Below are positions 26,613 through 35,520 of a stretch of DNA of 64,000 nucleotides, piece by piece. Origin of the DNA: Azospirillum brasilense (GTDB lineage: Bacteria; Pseudomonadota; Alphaproteobacteria; Azospirillales; Azospirillaceae). The position numbers were made by a program, and so were the translations under genes. The first letter of the stretch is position 1; each line of letters starts with the position of its first letter. The notes beneath the pieces are model-generated. The model saw nothing but the letters and a program-made list of their open reading frames with translations. It did not search any database and was not told the DNA's origin. The stretch spans positions 868,001-932,000 of the forward strand of contig NZ_VITI01000001.1 of NCBI RefSeq assembly GCF_007827795.1, written 5' to 3'.

Positions 26613-26663
26613 TGGCAATCGCCGACTCCGATTCCGGAGCCGGGCGGGTTGGCAATCGCCGAC
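26613..26663 (-). repeat. Iteron copies 2 and 3, just after the repA stop
   Basis: TGGCAATCGCCGAC at 26613-26626 and TTGGCAATCGCCGAC at 26649-26663 are reverse-orientation copies of the repA iteron, starting 16 bases beyond the repA stop. Copy 2 runs into GACTC, and GATTC follows at 26630, so two GANTC sites sit between the copies. Confidence 0.85.
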
Positions 26664-26678
26664 TTGCCCGCCGCCGAC

Positions 26679-27611
26679 TTACCCGCGCGCGGCGGGGAGG
26701 ACTTTGCGCTCTGGAATCGGCGGGGGCGACGGGTAGAGCAGCACCCCGGTGTCGGAGAACTCCACCCGAGCGGCCTCGTAGACGGCCAGCGCCAGATCCA
26801 GCGCCACCCGGAACTCCGGCTTGAAGTGCTTCAGCTCCTTGTAGCCGCCGCCGAACTGCGTGAAGAGCGCCTTCCAGGTCACCGGAATCGGGTCGCGCAG
26901 CACGTGCAGCCGGTAGGCCAGCCAGACATAGACATCGATCGCCATCGAACAGCCGCCGATGTGGCGGATCGCCGGCTCCCAGATCGGGACGGGGGAGCGC
27001 TTCAGCGCGGCGAAGAAGGTTTCCGAAAGCTGCACCGTCTCGCGCCACAGCGTGCCCTGGCCGTCGTCGTCGCGCAGGCGGATGCCGCCGTTGACGATGT
27101 TCTCCTTGGCGAAGCCCTCCGCCCCGTCCTTGTCCCAGAAGAAGGTCAGGCGGCACAGGTTGATGCGGGTCGCCTGCTCCTGCACCGCCTTGTAGGTGCT
27201 GCCGCCCGCCGACACGCCCATGCGGTCGAGCCAATCGTTCATCGAGCGGCCAAGCTCGATCTCGCGGCTGTTGTCCTGGATGGCGCGGGTCTGGAGATAG
27301 AGCAGGATCAGCCGCGCCTTGGCGCCGTAGGGGACGCCGACCGGCATCAGGCTGCCGTCGCGCTTGCGCTCCTTGCCCGGCTCGACCAGCAGGGTGACGC
27401 GGCCCTGGTCGCGGCGCCATTCGGCGTCCGGCGCCAGCTTCCGGTGGGGCAGGCTGGTCAGGCAGAATCCGGAATAGGTGATGCCCAGCGCGTTGGACTC
27501 ATCTTCCAGCACCGCCGCCGCGACATCGACAACGCTGGCGCGCTTCGGGTCCACGAGGTTCCGCGCCTCGCGCCGGCCATGCGTCATGATGAGTTGGTGC
27601 ACGTCGCCCAT
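26679..27611 (-). CDS. repA: Plasmid-type replication initiator RepA (RepA_C family)
   Basis: A 310-residue protein resembling RepA initiators of alphaproteobacterial plasmids such as the pTAR type. Family-like segments are GITYSGFCLTSLPHRKL (43-59), VPYGAKARLILLYLQTRAI (93-111), IELGRSMNDWLDRMG (118-132), RINLCRLTFFW (149-159), and the winged-helix-like MAIDVYVWLAYRLHVL (223-238). Such proteins bind iterons, melt the origin and repress their own genes. ATG 27609-27611 has GGGGGGA upstream; an ATG at 27650 is possible. Eight iterons lie upstream and three downstream. No parA or parB is adjacent. It is surrounded by chromosomal housekeeping genes, which is unusual for this initiator. Confidence 0.85.
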   Translation of the reverse strand: MGDVHQLIMTHGRREARNLVDPKRASVVDVAAAVLEDESNALGITYSGFCLTSLPHRKLAPDAEWRRDQGRVTLLVEPGKERKRDGSLMPVGVPYGAKARLILLYLQTRAIQDNSREIELGRSMNDWLDRMGVSAGGSTYKAVQEQATRINLCRLTFFWDKDGAEGFAKENIVNGGIRLRDDDGQGTLWRETVQLSETFFAALKRSPVPIWEPAIRHIGGCSMAIDVYVWLAYRLHVLRDPIPVTWKALFTQFGGGYKELKHFKPEFRVALDLALAVYEAARVEFSDTGVLLYPSPPPIPERKVLPAARG

Positions 27612-27658
27612 AGGTCCCCCCGTCCATTCTGCCTGCAGTCGACCATGCACCGCCGGGA

Positions 27659-27972
27659 GAGTCCATTTGGCGATCGCCGACGAGGCTAATTGAGACCTAA
27701 TTGCTGGAGTCTATTTGCTAGGTCGGCGATTGCCTGGGGACGACTCGGGGGTGCGTCGGCGATTGCCAGAAGACTCGTCGGCGTTCGCCAAGGGATCTTG
27801 TGGGAATCATCGGTGACTCGTGACGACTCGGGCATTGGTCGGCGATTGCCAAGGCGGGGCGGGGCAGGCGAGTCGCGACTCGGGATTTCATAAGGTGGTC
27901 TTGTCGATGTCTGGCCGGATGGTCGGCGATTGCCAAAGCGTCGCCGCGGACCGGCTTGGCAATCGCCGACTC
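27659..27972. promoter_or_regulatory. Cluster of ten GANTC (CcrM-type) methylation sites
   Basis: GANTC occurs at 27659, 27707, 27742, 27772, 27804, 27815, 27825, 27870, 27877 and 27968. At about two-thirds G+C roughly one is expected in 314 bases. Several touch iterons: the site at 27968 overlaps iteron 10 and the one at 27772 abuts iteron 7. CcrM methylates GANTC once per cell cycle in many alphaproteobacteria, so the cluster could report whether the origin has just replicated. Confidence 0.75.
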
Positions 27973-28044
27973 CAGGGTCTTTCTAAAGCCCTTTCTCCTC
28001 CAGGGAGAGGGGGCATTGCCGCATGGTCGGCGATTGCCAAAGCG
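27667..28044. repeat. Iteron array upstream of repA (eight copies)
   Basis: Core GTCGGCGATTGCCAA. Plus-orientation copies: 27721-27734, 27755-27768, 27777-27791 (variant GTCGGCGTTCGCCAA), 27837-27854, 27921-27938, 28025-28044. Reverse copies: 27667-27681 (variant with palindromic GGCGATCGCC) and 27956-27970. The two best long copies (27921 and 28025) share ATGGTCGGCGATTGCCAAAGCG apart from flanks. Spacing is irregular (22 to 84 bases). The core is nearly palindromic (GGC-GATT-GCC), unlike many asymmetric iterons. This is what is expected of a RepA-bound origin and copy-control region. Confidence 0.88.
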
Positions 28045-28161
28045 GCACCTCTCATGACGGGCACCCCTGCCTTGCGGGACCATGCGGGCACGAAACGGCA
28101 GCGCGGCTGTTTTACGCTTGGCCTCCGCGGTGATGGGGGCGTGCTTTGGGAGATCCGCGAG

Positions 28162-28740
28162 ATGAGCGACGAGGGTTTCACGGACCGCGTGATCGACGGC
28201 GTGAACGGGCTGGACGGAACCGCCCACCGCAAGGCCGTCGCCCTGGGCGTGGGGGCGCCGGCCCTGCGCGACGGGCTCCAGATGCCCAGTTCCCGTATGG
28301 TGCTGATGCCGGCGCTGGCGGCGCTGTGGGCCGCCGGGCTGGGTATGGAGAAGCCGGGCTGGTCGCGCCTCGCCCGGCAGGGGCTGATGGCCATCGCGTT
28401 GGGGACGGTGGCCGGCAAGGGGATCAAGCGCGTCGTCTGCCGCGCCCGCCCGAACCAGGGCCGCGACCCCAGCCGCTGGGGCAAGGCCGACGGCAAGCAC
28501 GCCTCCTTCCCCTCCGGCCACGCCATCAACGTGTCGGCGCTGACCATGGCGGTCGGGCTGAACCGCGGCCTCTCCCCGGCGACCATGGTCAGCCTGGGCT
28601 TCGCCGCGGCGGTGGGCTGGTCGAGCCTCGCCACCGAGCGGCACTGGGCGTCCGACTACGCCGCCGGCATGGCGACCGGCGTTCTGGCCGGTCTGGCCGC
28701 CAAGGCGCTCGACGGCTGGGCGGAGGACCGGCTGTCCTGA
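28162..28740 (+). CDS. PAP2 family phosphatase
   Basis: A 192-residue membrane protein with the three PAP2 motifs: KGIKRVVCRARP, SFPSGHA, and a closing ERHWASDYAAG with the conserved His and Asp. It removes phosphate from lipid phosphates such as undecaprenyl pyrophosphate or phosphatidate, probably on the periplasmic face. GGGAGATC precedes the ATG at 28162. The upstream 120 bases end the iteron region, so its promoter may be touched by RepA. It converges on glnD with a 22-base gap. Confidence 0.87.
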   Translation: MSDEGFTDRVIDGVNGLDGTAHRKAVALGVGAPALRDGLQMPSSRMVLMPALAALWAAGLGMEKPGWSRLARQGLMAIALGTVAGKGIKRVVCRARPNQGRDPSRWGKADGKHASFPSGHAINVSALTMAVGLNRGLSPATMVSLGFAAAVGWSSLATERHWASDYAAGMATGVLAGLAAKALDGWAEDRLS

Positions 28741-28762
28741 GGTCCGGCTTTCACCACCGTCC

Positions 28763-31564
28763 TCAGCCCGCCGGATCGGCGAGCGCGTGCAGCAGCCGTT
28801 CGCGGATCTGGGCCAGCTTGCTCTCGTGGGTGACCTTCAGGCCGAAGACGTCCTTCACATAGAAGACGTCGATGGCCTTCTCGCCGTAGGTTGAGATCTT
28901 CGCCGACGAGATTTGCAGGGTCAGGTTGGTCAGCGCGCGGGTCAGGTCGTAGAGCAGGCCGGGGCGGTCGCGCCCGTTGACCTCGATCACCGTGTGGGTG
29001 GTGGAGGCGTTGTTGTCGATCAGCACGCGCGGCGGCACGTGGAAGACGCGGGTGCGGCTGGCGTGCGGGGCCTTGCGCTTGGTCAGGTCGTGCAGCGGCT
29101 TCAACTGGCCGGACAGCACCTTCTCGATCATCACCGACAGCTTGGCGAGCTTGTCGCCGCTCTCGAAGGCGCCGCCGCCCGCCGCGTCCTGCACGGTGAA
29201 GACGTCCAGCGCCATACCGTTGGTCATGGTGAAGATGCGGGCGTCCACGATGTCCGCCCCCGCCGCCGCCAGTGCCCCGGCGAGGCGGGAGAACAGGCCG
29301 TGGTGGTCGGTGGCGAAGATCGTCACCTCGGTGATCGCCCGGCCGCGGTCGATGCGCGTGTTGACGGTCAGCGGGCGTTCGTCGCGCAGCGCCTCGCGGA
29401 CCAGCCGCGCCTGCCGGCCCAGCGTCTCCGCGTCGAAGGCCAGCCAGTAGGCGGGGTAGCCGAGCGCGATGTGCCGCTCGAAATCGGCGTCGTCGAAGTC
29501 GGACAGCTCGGCCCGCAGCGCCGCCTGGGCGGCCTGGATGCGGCGCCCGCGCCCTTCGACCGACAGGCCGCCGGACATCACCTCCTCCGAGCGGTTGTAG
29601 AGTTCGCGCAGCAGCGTGGCCTTCCAGTTGTTCCAACGCTGCGGCCCGACCGCCCGGATGTCCGCCACGGTGAGAACCAGCAGCAGCCGCAGCCGCTCCG
29701 GCGACTGGACGAGCGAGACGAAGTCGCGCACCGTCTTGTCGTCCTCCAGGTCACGCTTGAAGGCGGTGTAGGACATGGCGAGGTGCCAGCGCACCAGCCA
29801 GGCGACCGTCTCCGTTTCCTCCGCCGTCAGGCCGAGCCGCGGGCACAGCTTCTCCGCCACCCGCGCGCCGAGGATGGAATGGTCGCCGCCGCGGCCCTTG
29901 GCGATGTCGTGCAGCAGCACGGCGACGTAGAGCGCGCGCCGCGACACCACCTTGTGGATCACCTCCGACGACAGCGGCAGCTCGTCGGTCAGCTCGCCCA
30001 TCTCGATCTTGTGCAGGATGCCCAGCGCGAACAGCGTGTGCTCGTCCACCGTGTAGACGTGGTACATGTCGTACTGCATCTGCGCGACCACCCGGCCGAA
30101 GTCGGGGATGAAGCGGGCCAGCACCCCGGCCTCGTTCATGCGGCGCAGCGTGATCTCCGGGTCCTTGCGGCCGGTCAGGATCTCCAGGAACAGCCGGTTG
30201 GCCTCCAAGTCGGCGCGCAGCTTCGGCCCCACCACCGACAGCGAGCGCGTGATGGCGCGCAGCGCGTTGGGGTGGATGTCGATATCGTTCTGCTGGGCGG
30301 TGTGGAACAGCCGGATCATGTCCAGCGGCTCGTCCTTGAACTGGCGGTCGCTGCGGACGTTCAGCCGCTCGCCGTCCACCACGAAGCCGTCCACGTCCTT
30401 GCGGCGGGCCAGCGCGGCCAGCCGCAGGATGTTGAACTTGGGCGGGCGCTTCGATTCCGCCTCCAGCGCCGCGCAGAAGATGCGGGTCAGGTCGCCGACA
30501 TCCTTGGCGACCAGGAAGTAATGCTTCATGAAGCGCTCCACGCCCTTGGTCCCGGCGTGGTCGGTGTAGCCCATGCGGTTGCCGATCGACGTCTGGACGT
30601 CGAAGGTCATCCGGTCCTCCATGCGACCGGTCAGGTAGTGCAGGTGGCAGCGCGCGGTCCACAGGAAGTTCTGCGCCTTGGCGAAGCGCTGCGCCTCCTC
30701 CGGCAGCAGCACCTTCTTGCCGACCAGATCGTCCACGTCCTCGACCCGGTACAGGTACTTGGCGATCCAGAACAGCGTCTGCAGGTCGCGCAGGCCCCCC
30801 TTGCCGTCCTTCAGGTTGGGTTCCAGCACATAGCGGCTGTCGCCCAGCTTCAGGTGGCGGTTGTCGCGCTCGGCCAGCTTGGCCTCGACGAACTCCGGCC
30901 CGGTGCCGGCCACCACCTCGCGGTCGAAGCGGCGGCGCAGCTCGGTGAACAGCTTGCGCGGACCCCAGAGGTAGCGCGACTCCAGGATGGCGGTGCGGAT
31001 GGTCACGTCGGCCTTGGATTGGCGGATGCAGTCGTCGACGCTGCGCACCGCGTGGCCGACCTTCAGCCCGAGGTCCCACAGGATGTAGAGCATGTACTCG
31101 ACCACCTGCTCCACCCGCGGGGTGCGCTTGTAGGGCAGCAGGAACAGCAGGTCGATGTCGGAGAAGGGGGCCAGCTCACCCCGGCCATAGCCGCCGGTGG
31201 CGACGATGTCGAACACCTCGCCGGAGGTCGGGTTGGGGGTCGGGAAGATGTGGGTGACCGTGAGGTCGGCCAACGAGCGCACCACCCCGTCGGCGAGGTA
31301 GCAGTTCTGCCGCACGCAATCCTCGCCCGATCCCTTGGCCTCGAAGCGGGCGCGCACCTCCGCCCGCCCGTCGTTCAGCGCGCCGCGCAGTCGGGCGATC
31401 AGGGCGGGGCGCAGCTTGTCGCCGGTTCCATGCTCCGCCACCAGCGTCTCCAGGTCCTCCGCCAGCTTGCGCCGGGACAGGATCGCGCGCTTGTTGGGGA
31501 TGTTGGCTGTGCCGGCGTCCTTGGCGTCGGACGCGTCGGCGGAGGCGGCGCGGGTGGAGAGCAT
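28763..31564 (-). CDS. glnD: [Protein-PII] uridylyltransferase/uridylyl-removing enzyme
   Basis: A 933-residue nitrogen sensor that adds UMP to PII proteins under nitrogen limitation and removes it when glutamine is high. Domains: nucleotidyltransferase with GGYGRGELAPFSDIDLLFLLP (about 126-146), GlnD-specific helical part, HD hydrolase domain with VAVLLHDIAKGRGGDHS, and two C-terminal ACT domains (FATDHHGLFSRLAGALA and GRDRPGLLYDLTRAL). ATG 31564 is chosen; a TTG two codons earlier is possible. In Azospirillum this protein links ammonium to nitrogenase control. Confidence 0.96.
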   Translation of the reverse strand: MLSTRAASADASDAKDAGTANIPNKRAILSRRKLAEDLETLVAEHGTGDKLRPALIARLRGALNDGRAEVRARFEAKGSGEDCVRQNCYLADGVVRSLADLTVTHIFPTPNPTSGEVFDIVATGGYGRGELAPFSDIDLLFLLPYKRTPRVEQVVEYMLYILWDLGLKVGHAVRSVDDCIRQSKADVTIRTAILESRYLWGPRKLFTELRRRFDREVVAGTGPEFVEAKLAERDNRHLKLGDSRYVLEPNLKDGKGGLRDLQTLFWIAKYLYRVEDVDDLVGKKVLLPEEAQRFAKAQNFLWTARCHLHYLTGRMEDRMTFDVQTSIGNRMGYTDHAGTKGVERFMKHYFLVAKDVGDLTRIFCAALEAESKRPPKFNILRLAALARRKDVDGFVVDGERLNVRSDRQFKDEPLDMIRLFHTAQQNDIDIHPNALRAITRSLSVVGPKLRADLEANRLFLEILTGRKDPEITLRRMNEAGVLARFIPDFGRVVAQMQYDMYHVYTVDEHTLFALGILHKIEMGELTDELPLSSEVIHKVVSRRALYVAVLLHDIAKGRGGDHSILGARVAEKLCPRLGLTAEETETVAWLVRWHLAMSYTAFKRDLEDDKTVRDFVSLVQSPERLRLLLVLTVADIRAVGPQRWNNWKATLLRELYNRSEEVMSGGLSVEGRGRRIQAAQAALRAELSDFDDADFERHIALGYPAYWLAFDAETLGRQARLVREALRDERPLTVNTRIDRGRAITEVTIFATDHHGLFSRLAGALAAAGADIVDARIFTMTNGMALDVFTVQDAAGGGAFESGDKLAKLSVMIEKVLSGQLKPLHDLTKRKAPHASRTRVFHVPPRVLIDNNASTTHTVIEVNGRDRPGLLYDLTRALTNLTLQISSAKISTYGEKAIDVFYVKDVFGLKVTHESKLAQIRERLLHALADPAG

Positions 31565-31761
31565 CGGCAAAACGTGAGCCTTCCCAGGGATGCGAGGGGT
31601 GCGACGAACCGTGCGGCGTCCCGACTATAACGGGAAAGAGGATAATTCGCACGCGGCACACCAAAAGAGGCTGCCGTCTGTTTCCTGCATGATCCCATTC
31701 GGAGTGCCGCTGTGATGGCCGTCACTGACGCGCTCCAATCCAAAGAGGTAAGGAGCTGCCA

Positions 31762-32109
31762 GTGAGACACGCGCGAGGGAGGCCATTGATGATCCCGAAC
31801 CCCGGAACGGCACGGCGGGAGCTGGCGAACCTCGGGAACGCCCTGACCCTGGCGGAGCGCGGCCTGCCGCGCCATACCCCGGCCGAGCTGATGGCCTGGC
31901 TGGTGCATGCCCTGGCGCTGTGCCCCGGCTCCATCGGCGATGCGCTTCTGTTCGAGATTTGCGGAACCGCCACCGACGCCAGGGCCTCCGACGCCGTCAA
32001 GATCGCCCAGATCCGCAAGGGCTGGGCCTCGGTGGTGCGGGCGCAGTTCCGCCGGCGCGGCCTGACCGTGGTCGGCGGCGGAGGCGAGAGGCGCGCCCGC
32101 GCCGCCTGA
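31762..32109 (+). CDS. Hypothetical protein
   Basis: A 115-residue protein with no family I recognise. GTG 31762 follows AAGGAG at a 7-base distance, a clear start signal; an ATG at 31789 is the alternative. The middle (LTLAERGLPRHTPAELMAWLVHALALCPGSIGDALLFEIC) is helical and the C-terminus is Arg- and Gly-rich. It lies alone between glnD (divergent) and a convergent stress-like gene. Confidence 0.6.
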   Translation: MRHARGRPLMIPNPGTARRELANLGNALTLAERGLPRHTPAELMAWLVHALALCPGSIGDALLFEICGTATDARASDAVKIAQIRKGWASVVRAQFRRRGLTVVGGGGERRARAA

Positions 32110-32130
32110 CGAACGGCGTTTCTTTCCCGC

Positions 32131-32667
32131 CTACTCTTCGCGCACCGACAGGTGGATGTTGGCGCCGCCGTTGCCTTCCAGAATCTCCGCCGCCTCCACC
32201 TCGTCCTCGACGTCGGCGGTGCGCACCCACAGGATGACGCCGCCGGCCTCCAGCGCGCGGCCGAACTCGTCCGTGTCGGGGTGGCTGGTCAGTTCGTCCA
32301 GGTAATCCTTGATGGCGACGCCGCCCAGGCCGGCGGCGACGATGGCCGCCAGCGGCGCGGCGATCGGGCCACCGACGATGGCGAGAAGCCCGGCGGTGGT
32401 CAGGGGGAAAGCGTATTTCAGCTCACCCACCAGACCGGTCAGGGCCTCGTCCGTCGGGGCCTGCGGGCGCTGGTCGGCGGCCTCCAGCGAGGTGTGGCTG
32501 GCCAGAACCGACAGGTCGTCGCGGTCGAAGCCGGCGTCCAGAAGGGCGGCCACGGCCTTGTCGAACGACTCGCGGGTCTTGAACAGGGCGACGACCTCGC
32601 GCACCTCCCGGACGGTGTCCTGGCCGTTCGTGGTCGGGCCATCTGTGTTCTCGGGCGCTTGCGTCAC
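32131..32667 (-). CDS. General-stress-like protein with YflT-type N-terminus and glycine-rich membrane-like segment
   Basis: A 178-residue protein. Residues about 20-60 (VREVVALFKTRESFDKAVAALLDAGFDRDDLSVLAS) look like the heat-induced YflT domain, followed by TTAGLLAIVGGPIAAPLAAIVAAGLGGVAI, a small-residue hydrophobic hairpin of the glycine-zipper kind. The end carries ILWVRTADVEDEVEAAEILEGNGG. GTG at 32665-32667 is chosen because AAGGAGA sits just before it; a longer frame to 32790 has no such site. It is divergent from mutS. A role in stress at the membrane is a guess. Confidence 0.75.
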   Translation of the reverse strand: MTQAPENTDGPTTNGQDTVREVREVVALFKTRESFDKAVAALLDAGFDRDDLSVLASHTSLEAADQRPQAPTDEALTGLVGELKYAFPLTTAGLLAIVGGPIAAPLAAIVAAGLGGVAIKDYLDELTSHPDTDEFGRALEAGGVILWVRTADVEDEVEAAEILEGNGGANIHLSVREE

Positions 32668-32804
32668 GGCGGTCTCCTTCGGCTTCGGCTTGCTCGTTCT
32701 ACGGGCATCGAACAGTCTAACGAAGCGGTCATCGCGGCACCAGCGCGGGCGTGCTAGGGTGCCGGCCAGACCTTGCCCGCCACAACGCAACCGGTTGAAG
32801 ACCT

Positions 32805-35507
32805 GTGTCCGACGCGTCCGCCGCCACTTCGCCCACCGCCGTCATTCCTCCCGACGCCACTCCGATGATGGCGCAGTATCTGGAGATCAAGCAGGCCCAT
32901 CCCGACTGCCTGCTGTTCTACCGGATGGGCGATTTCTACGAGATGTTCTTCGAGGACGCGGTGAACGCCGCCCGGACGCTGGACATCGCGCTGACCAAGC
33001 GCGGCCAGCATCTGGGCGAGGACATCCCGATGTGCGGCGTTCCGGTCCACAGCCATGAATCCTACCTGCAGCGCCTGATCCGCCAGGGCTTCCGCGTCGC
33101 CATCTGCGAACAGATGGAGGACCCGGCGGAGGCCAAGAAGCGCGGTTCCAAGTCGGTGGTGAAGCGCGGCGTCATCCGCATCGTCACCCCCGGCACGCTG
33201 ACCGAGGACAGCCTGCTCGACTCCCGCGCCTCCAACTGGCTGGCCGCGGTGGCCGAAGCGGCGGGCGGCCTCGGGCTGGCCTGGCTGGAGCTGTCCACCG
33301 GTGAGCTGGTCGTGCAGCCGGTGGAGCGCGCCGGGCTGGGCGCCGCGCTCGGCCGCCTCGACCCGCAGGAGGTTCTGGTTTCCGAGAAGCTGTGCCAGAG
33401 CCCCGACCTCTACGAGCTGTGGGGCGAATGGAAGTCCCGCCTGACCGTGCAGCCGACCCCGCGCTTCGACAGCGAGAACGGGCGGCAGCGGCTGCTCGCC
33501 CTCTACGGCGTCGGCACGCTGGACGCCTACGGCCAGTTCTCGCGCGCCGAGGTGGCGGCGGCCGGCGCGCTGGTCGCCTATGTGGAGCTGACGCAGAAGG
33601 GCCGCGTGCCGCGCCTGTCGCCGCCGCGCCGGCTCGGCCCCGGCGCCGTCATGGAAATCGACGCGGCGACCCGCCGCAACCTGGAGCTGACCCGCACCCT
33701 GACGGGGGAGCGGCGCGGCAGCCTGCTCGCCACCATCGACCGCACGGTGACCGGGGCGGGGGCGCGTCTGCTCGCCGCCCAGCTCTCGGCGCCACTGACC
33801 AACCCCGCCGCCATCGCCAAGCGGCTGGACATGGTTGCGTTCGCGCTGAACGAGGAGCGGCTGCGCGCCGACCTGCGCGAGGCGCTGCGCCGCTGCCCGG
33901 ACCTGGAGCGCGCCCTGTCCCGCCTGACGCTGGGGCGCGGCGGCCCGCGCGACCTCGCGGCCGTGCGCGACGGACTGGCCCAGGCCTCGGCCATCCGTCT
34001 GCTGCTCAACGGCCATCCCGGCGGACCGCTGCCCGACGGGCTGGGCGCCGTGGCCAAGGGGCTGGGCGAGCACAGCGAGCTGGTCAACCAGCTGACGCAG
34101 GCGCTGGCGCCGGAGCTGCCGCTGCTCGCCCGCGACGGCGGCTTCATCGCGCGCGACTATTCCTACGCGCTGGACGAGCTGGTGACGCTGCGCGACGAGA
34201 GCCGGCGGCTGATCGCCGGGCTTCAGGTCAAATACGCCGGCATCGCCGGGGTGCCGGCGCTGAAGATCAAGCACAACAACGTGCTCGGCTATCACATCGA
34301 GGTGACGGCGACCCACGCGGACAAGCTGATGTCCGAGAAGGGGCGCGAGGTCTTCATGCACCGCCAGACCATGGCGAACGCCGTGCGCTTCGGCACGGTG
34401 GAGCTGTCGGACCTGGAGCGCCGCATCTCCGAAGCCGCCGACAAGGCGCTGGCCGTGGAGCTGGAGCTGTTCAACGACCTCGTGGAGGAGGTGACCAGCC
34501 GCGCCGAGGCCATCGCCCAGGCCGCCCACGCGCTGGCCGCGCTGGATGTCGCCGCCGCGCTGGCCGAGCTGGCGGCGGAGCGGCGCTACAACCGGCCGGT
34601 GGTGGACGGCAGCCTCGCCTTCTCCATCAAGGGCGGGCGCCACCCTGTGGTGGAGGCGGTGCTGGATGCCGGCAACGCCGGCCCCTTCGTCGCCAACGAC
34701 TGCGACCTCGCTTCGGACAACCGGCTGTGGCTGCTGACCGGCCCGAACATGGCCGGCAAATCGACCTTCCTGCGCCAGAACGCGCTGATCGCCGTGCTCG
34801 CCCAGATGGGCAGCTTCGTCCCGGCGGAGAGCGCGCACATCGGGGTGGTGGACCGGCTCTACAGCCGCGTGGGTGCCGCCGACGATCTGGCGCGGGGCCG
34901 CTCCACCTTCATGGTGGAGATGGTGGAGACGGCGGCCATTCTGAACCAGTCCGGCGACCGCGCGCTGGTCATCCTGGACGAGATCGGGCGCGGCACCGCG
35001 ACCTTCGACGGCCTGTCGATCGCCTGGGCCTGCGTGGAGCATCTGCACGACGTCAACCGCTGCCGCGCGCTGTTCGCCACCCACTATCACGAGCTGACCA
35101 TGCTGGCCGGCAAGCTGCCGGGCCTGTCCTGCCACACCATGCGCATCAAGGAATGGCAGGGCGACGTGGTCTTCCTGCACGAGGTGACGGCGGGGGCGGC
35201 CGACCGCAGCTACGGCATCCATGTGGCGAAGCTGGCCGGGCTGCCCGGCGCCGTGGTGGGCCGCGCCGAGGAGGTGCTGACCATCCTGGAATCGGGCGAC
35301 CAGAACGCCGCCATCCACCGTCTTGCCGAAGATCTGCCGCTGTTCAGCGCCGCCCTGAAGCGCCAGCCGCCGGCCCCGGCGGCATCCCCCGCCATCCCGC
35401 CGGAGCCGTCACGGGTGGAGGAGGCGCTGAAATCCATCGACCCGGACAGCCTGACGCCGCGGCAGGCGCTGGATGAGTTGTACCGTCTGAGGGGGTTGCT
35501 TCTATGA
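32805..35507 (+). CDS. mutS: DNA mismatch repair protein MutS
   Basis: A 900-residue MutS. The mismatch-binding Phe-x-Glu occurs as [18 protein letters not shown] near residue 45; the ATPase shows [13 protein letters not shown] (Walker A), [15 protein letters not shown] (Walker B) and [10 protein letters not shown]. It recognises mispairs and recruits MutL. The start is GTG at 32805. The C-terminal [28 protein letters not shown] is the usual tetramerisation tail. A REP-like element follows the stop. Confidence 0.97.
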   Translation: MSDASAATSPTAVIPPDATPMMAQYLEIKQAHPDCLLFYRMGDFYEMFFEDAVNAARTLDIALTKRGQHLGEDIPMCGVPVHSHESYLQRLIRQGFRVAICEQMEDPAEAKKRGSKSVVKRGVIRIVTPGTLTEDSLLDSRASNWLAAVAEAAGGLGLAWLELSTGELVVQPVERAGLGAALGRLDPQEVLVSEKLCQSPDLYELWGEWKSRLTVQPTPRFDSENGRQRLLALYGVGTLDAYGQFSRAEVAAAGALVAYVELTQKGRVPRLSPPRRLGPGAVMEIDAATRRNLELTRTLTGERRGSLLATIDRTVTGAGARLLAAQLSAPLTNPAAIAKRLDMVAFALNEERLRADLREALRRCPDLERALSRLTLGRGGPRDLAAVRDGLAQASAIRLLLNGHPGGPLPDGLGAVAKGLGEHSELVNQLTQALAPELPLLARDGGFIARDYSYALDELVTLRDESRRLIAGLQVKYAGIAGVPALKIKHNNVLGYHIEVTATHADKLMSEKGREVFMHRQTMANAVRFGTVELSDLERRISEAADKALAVELELFNDLVEEVTSRAEAIAQAAHALAALDVAAALAELAAERRYNRPVVDGSLAFSIKGGRHPVVEAVLDAGNAGPFVANDCDLASDNRLWLLTGPNMAGKSTFLRQNALIAVLAQMGSFVPAESAHIGVVDRLYSRVGAADDLARGRSTFMVEMVETAAILNQSGDRALVILDEIGRGTATFDGLSIAWACVEHLHDVNRCRALFATHYHELTMLAGKLPGLSCHTMRIKEWQGDVVFLHEVTAGAADRSYGIHVAKLAGLPGAVVGRAEEVLTILESGDQNAAIHRLAEDLPLFSAALKRQPPAPAASPAIPPEPSRVEEALKSIDPDSLTPRQALDELYRLRGLLL

Positions 35508-35520
35508 ACGGAAATGATTC

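Larger units (their letters stand above)
27612..28161. other. Probable replication origin region
   Basis: A 550-base gap between repA and the PAP2 gene with no convincing gene. It holds the iteron array, ten GANTC sites and the most AT-rich part near 27682-27722, where CTAATTG occurs twice (27686-27692 and 27697-27703), 11 bases or one helical turn apart. That part is a candidate unwinding element. I did not see a match to the DnaA box TTATCCACA by eye. Right of 27980 is a short REP-like hairpin (CTCCTCCAGGGAGAGG). Confidence 0.7.

Noticed and set aside
27667..28044. CRISPR array or tandem repeat
   Set aside because: The repeats are short, occur in both orientations, and the spacing varies from 22 to 84 bases; with repA beside them they fit iterons.
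26679..28161. A repABC-type secondary replicon
   Set aside because: No RepA/RepB partition ATPase pair or RepC is present; this RepA belongs to the single-initiator plasmid type, not the RepA of repABC.
32668..32790. A longer start for the YflT-like protein
   Set aside because: The extension has no ribosome-binding site, runs toward the mutS start and is Arg-rich, while GTG at 32667 has AAGGAGA directly before it.
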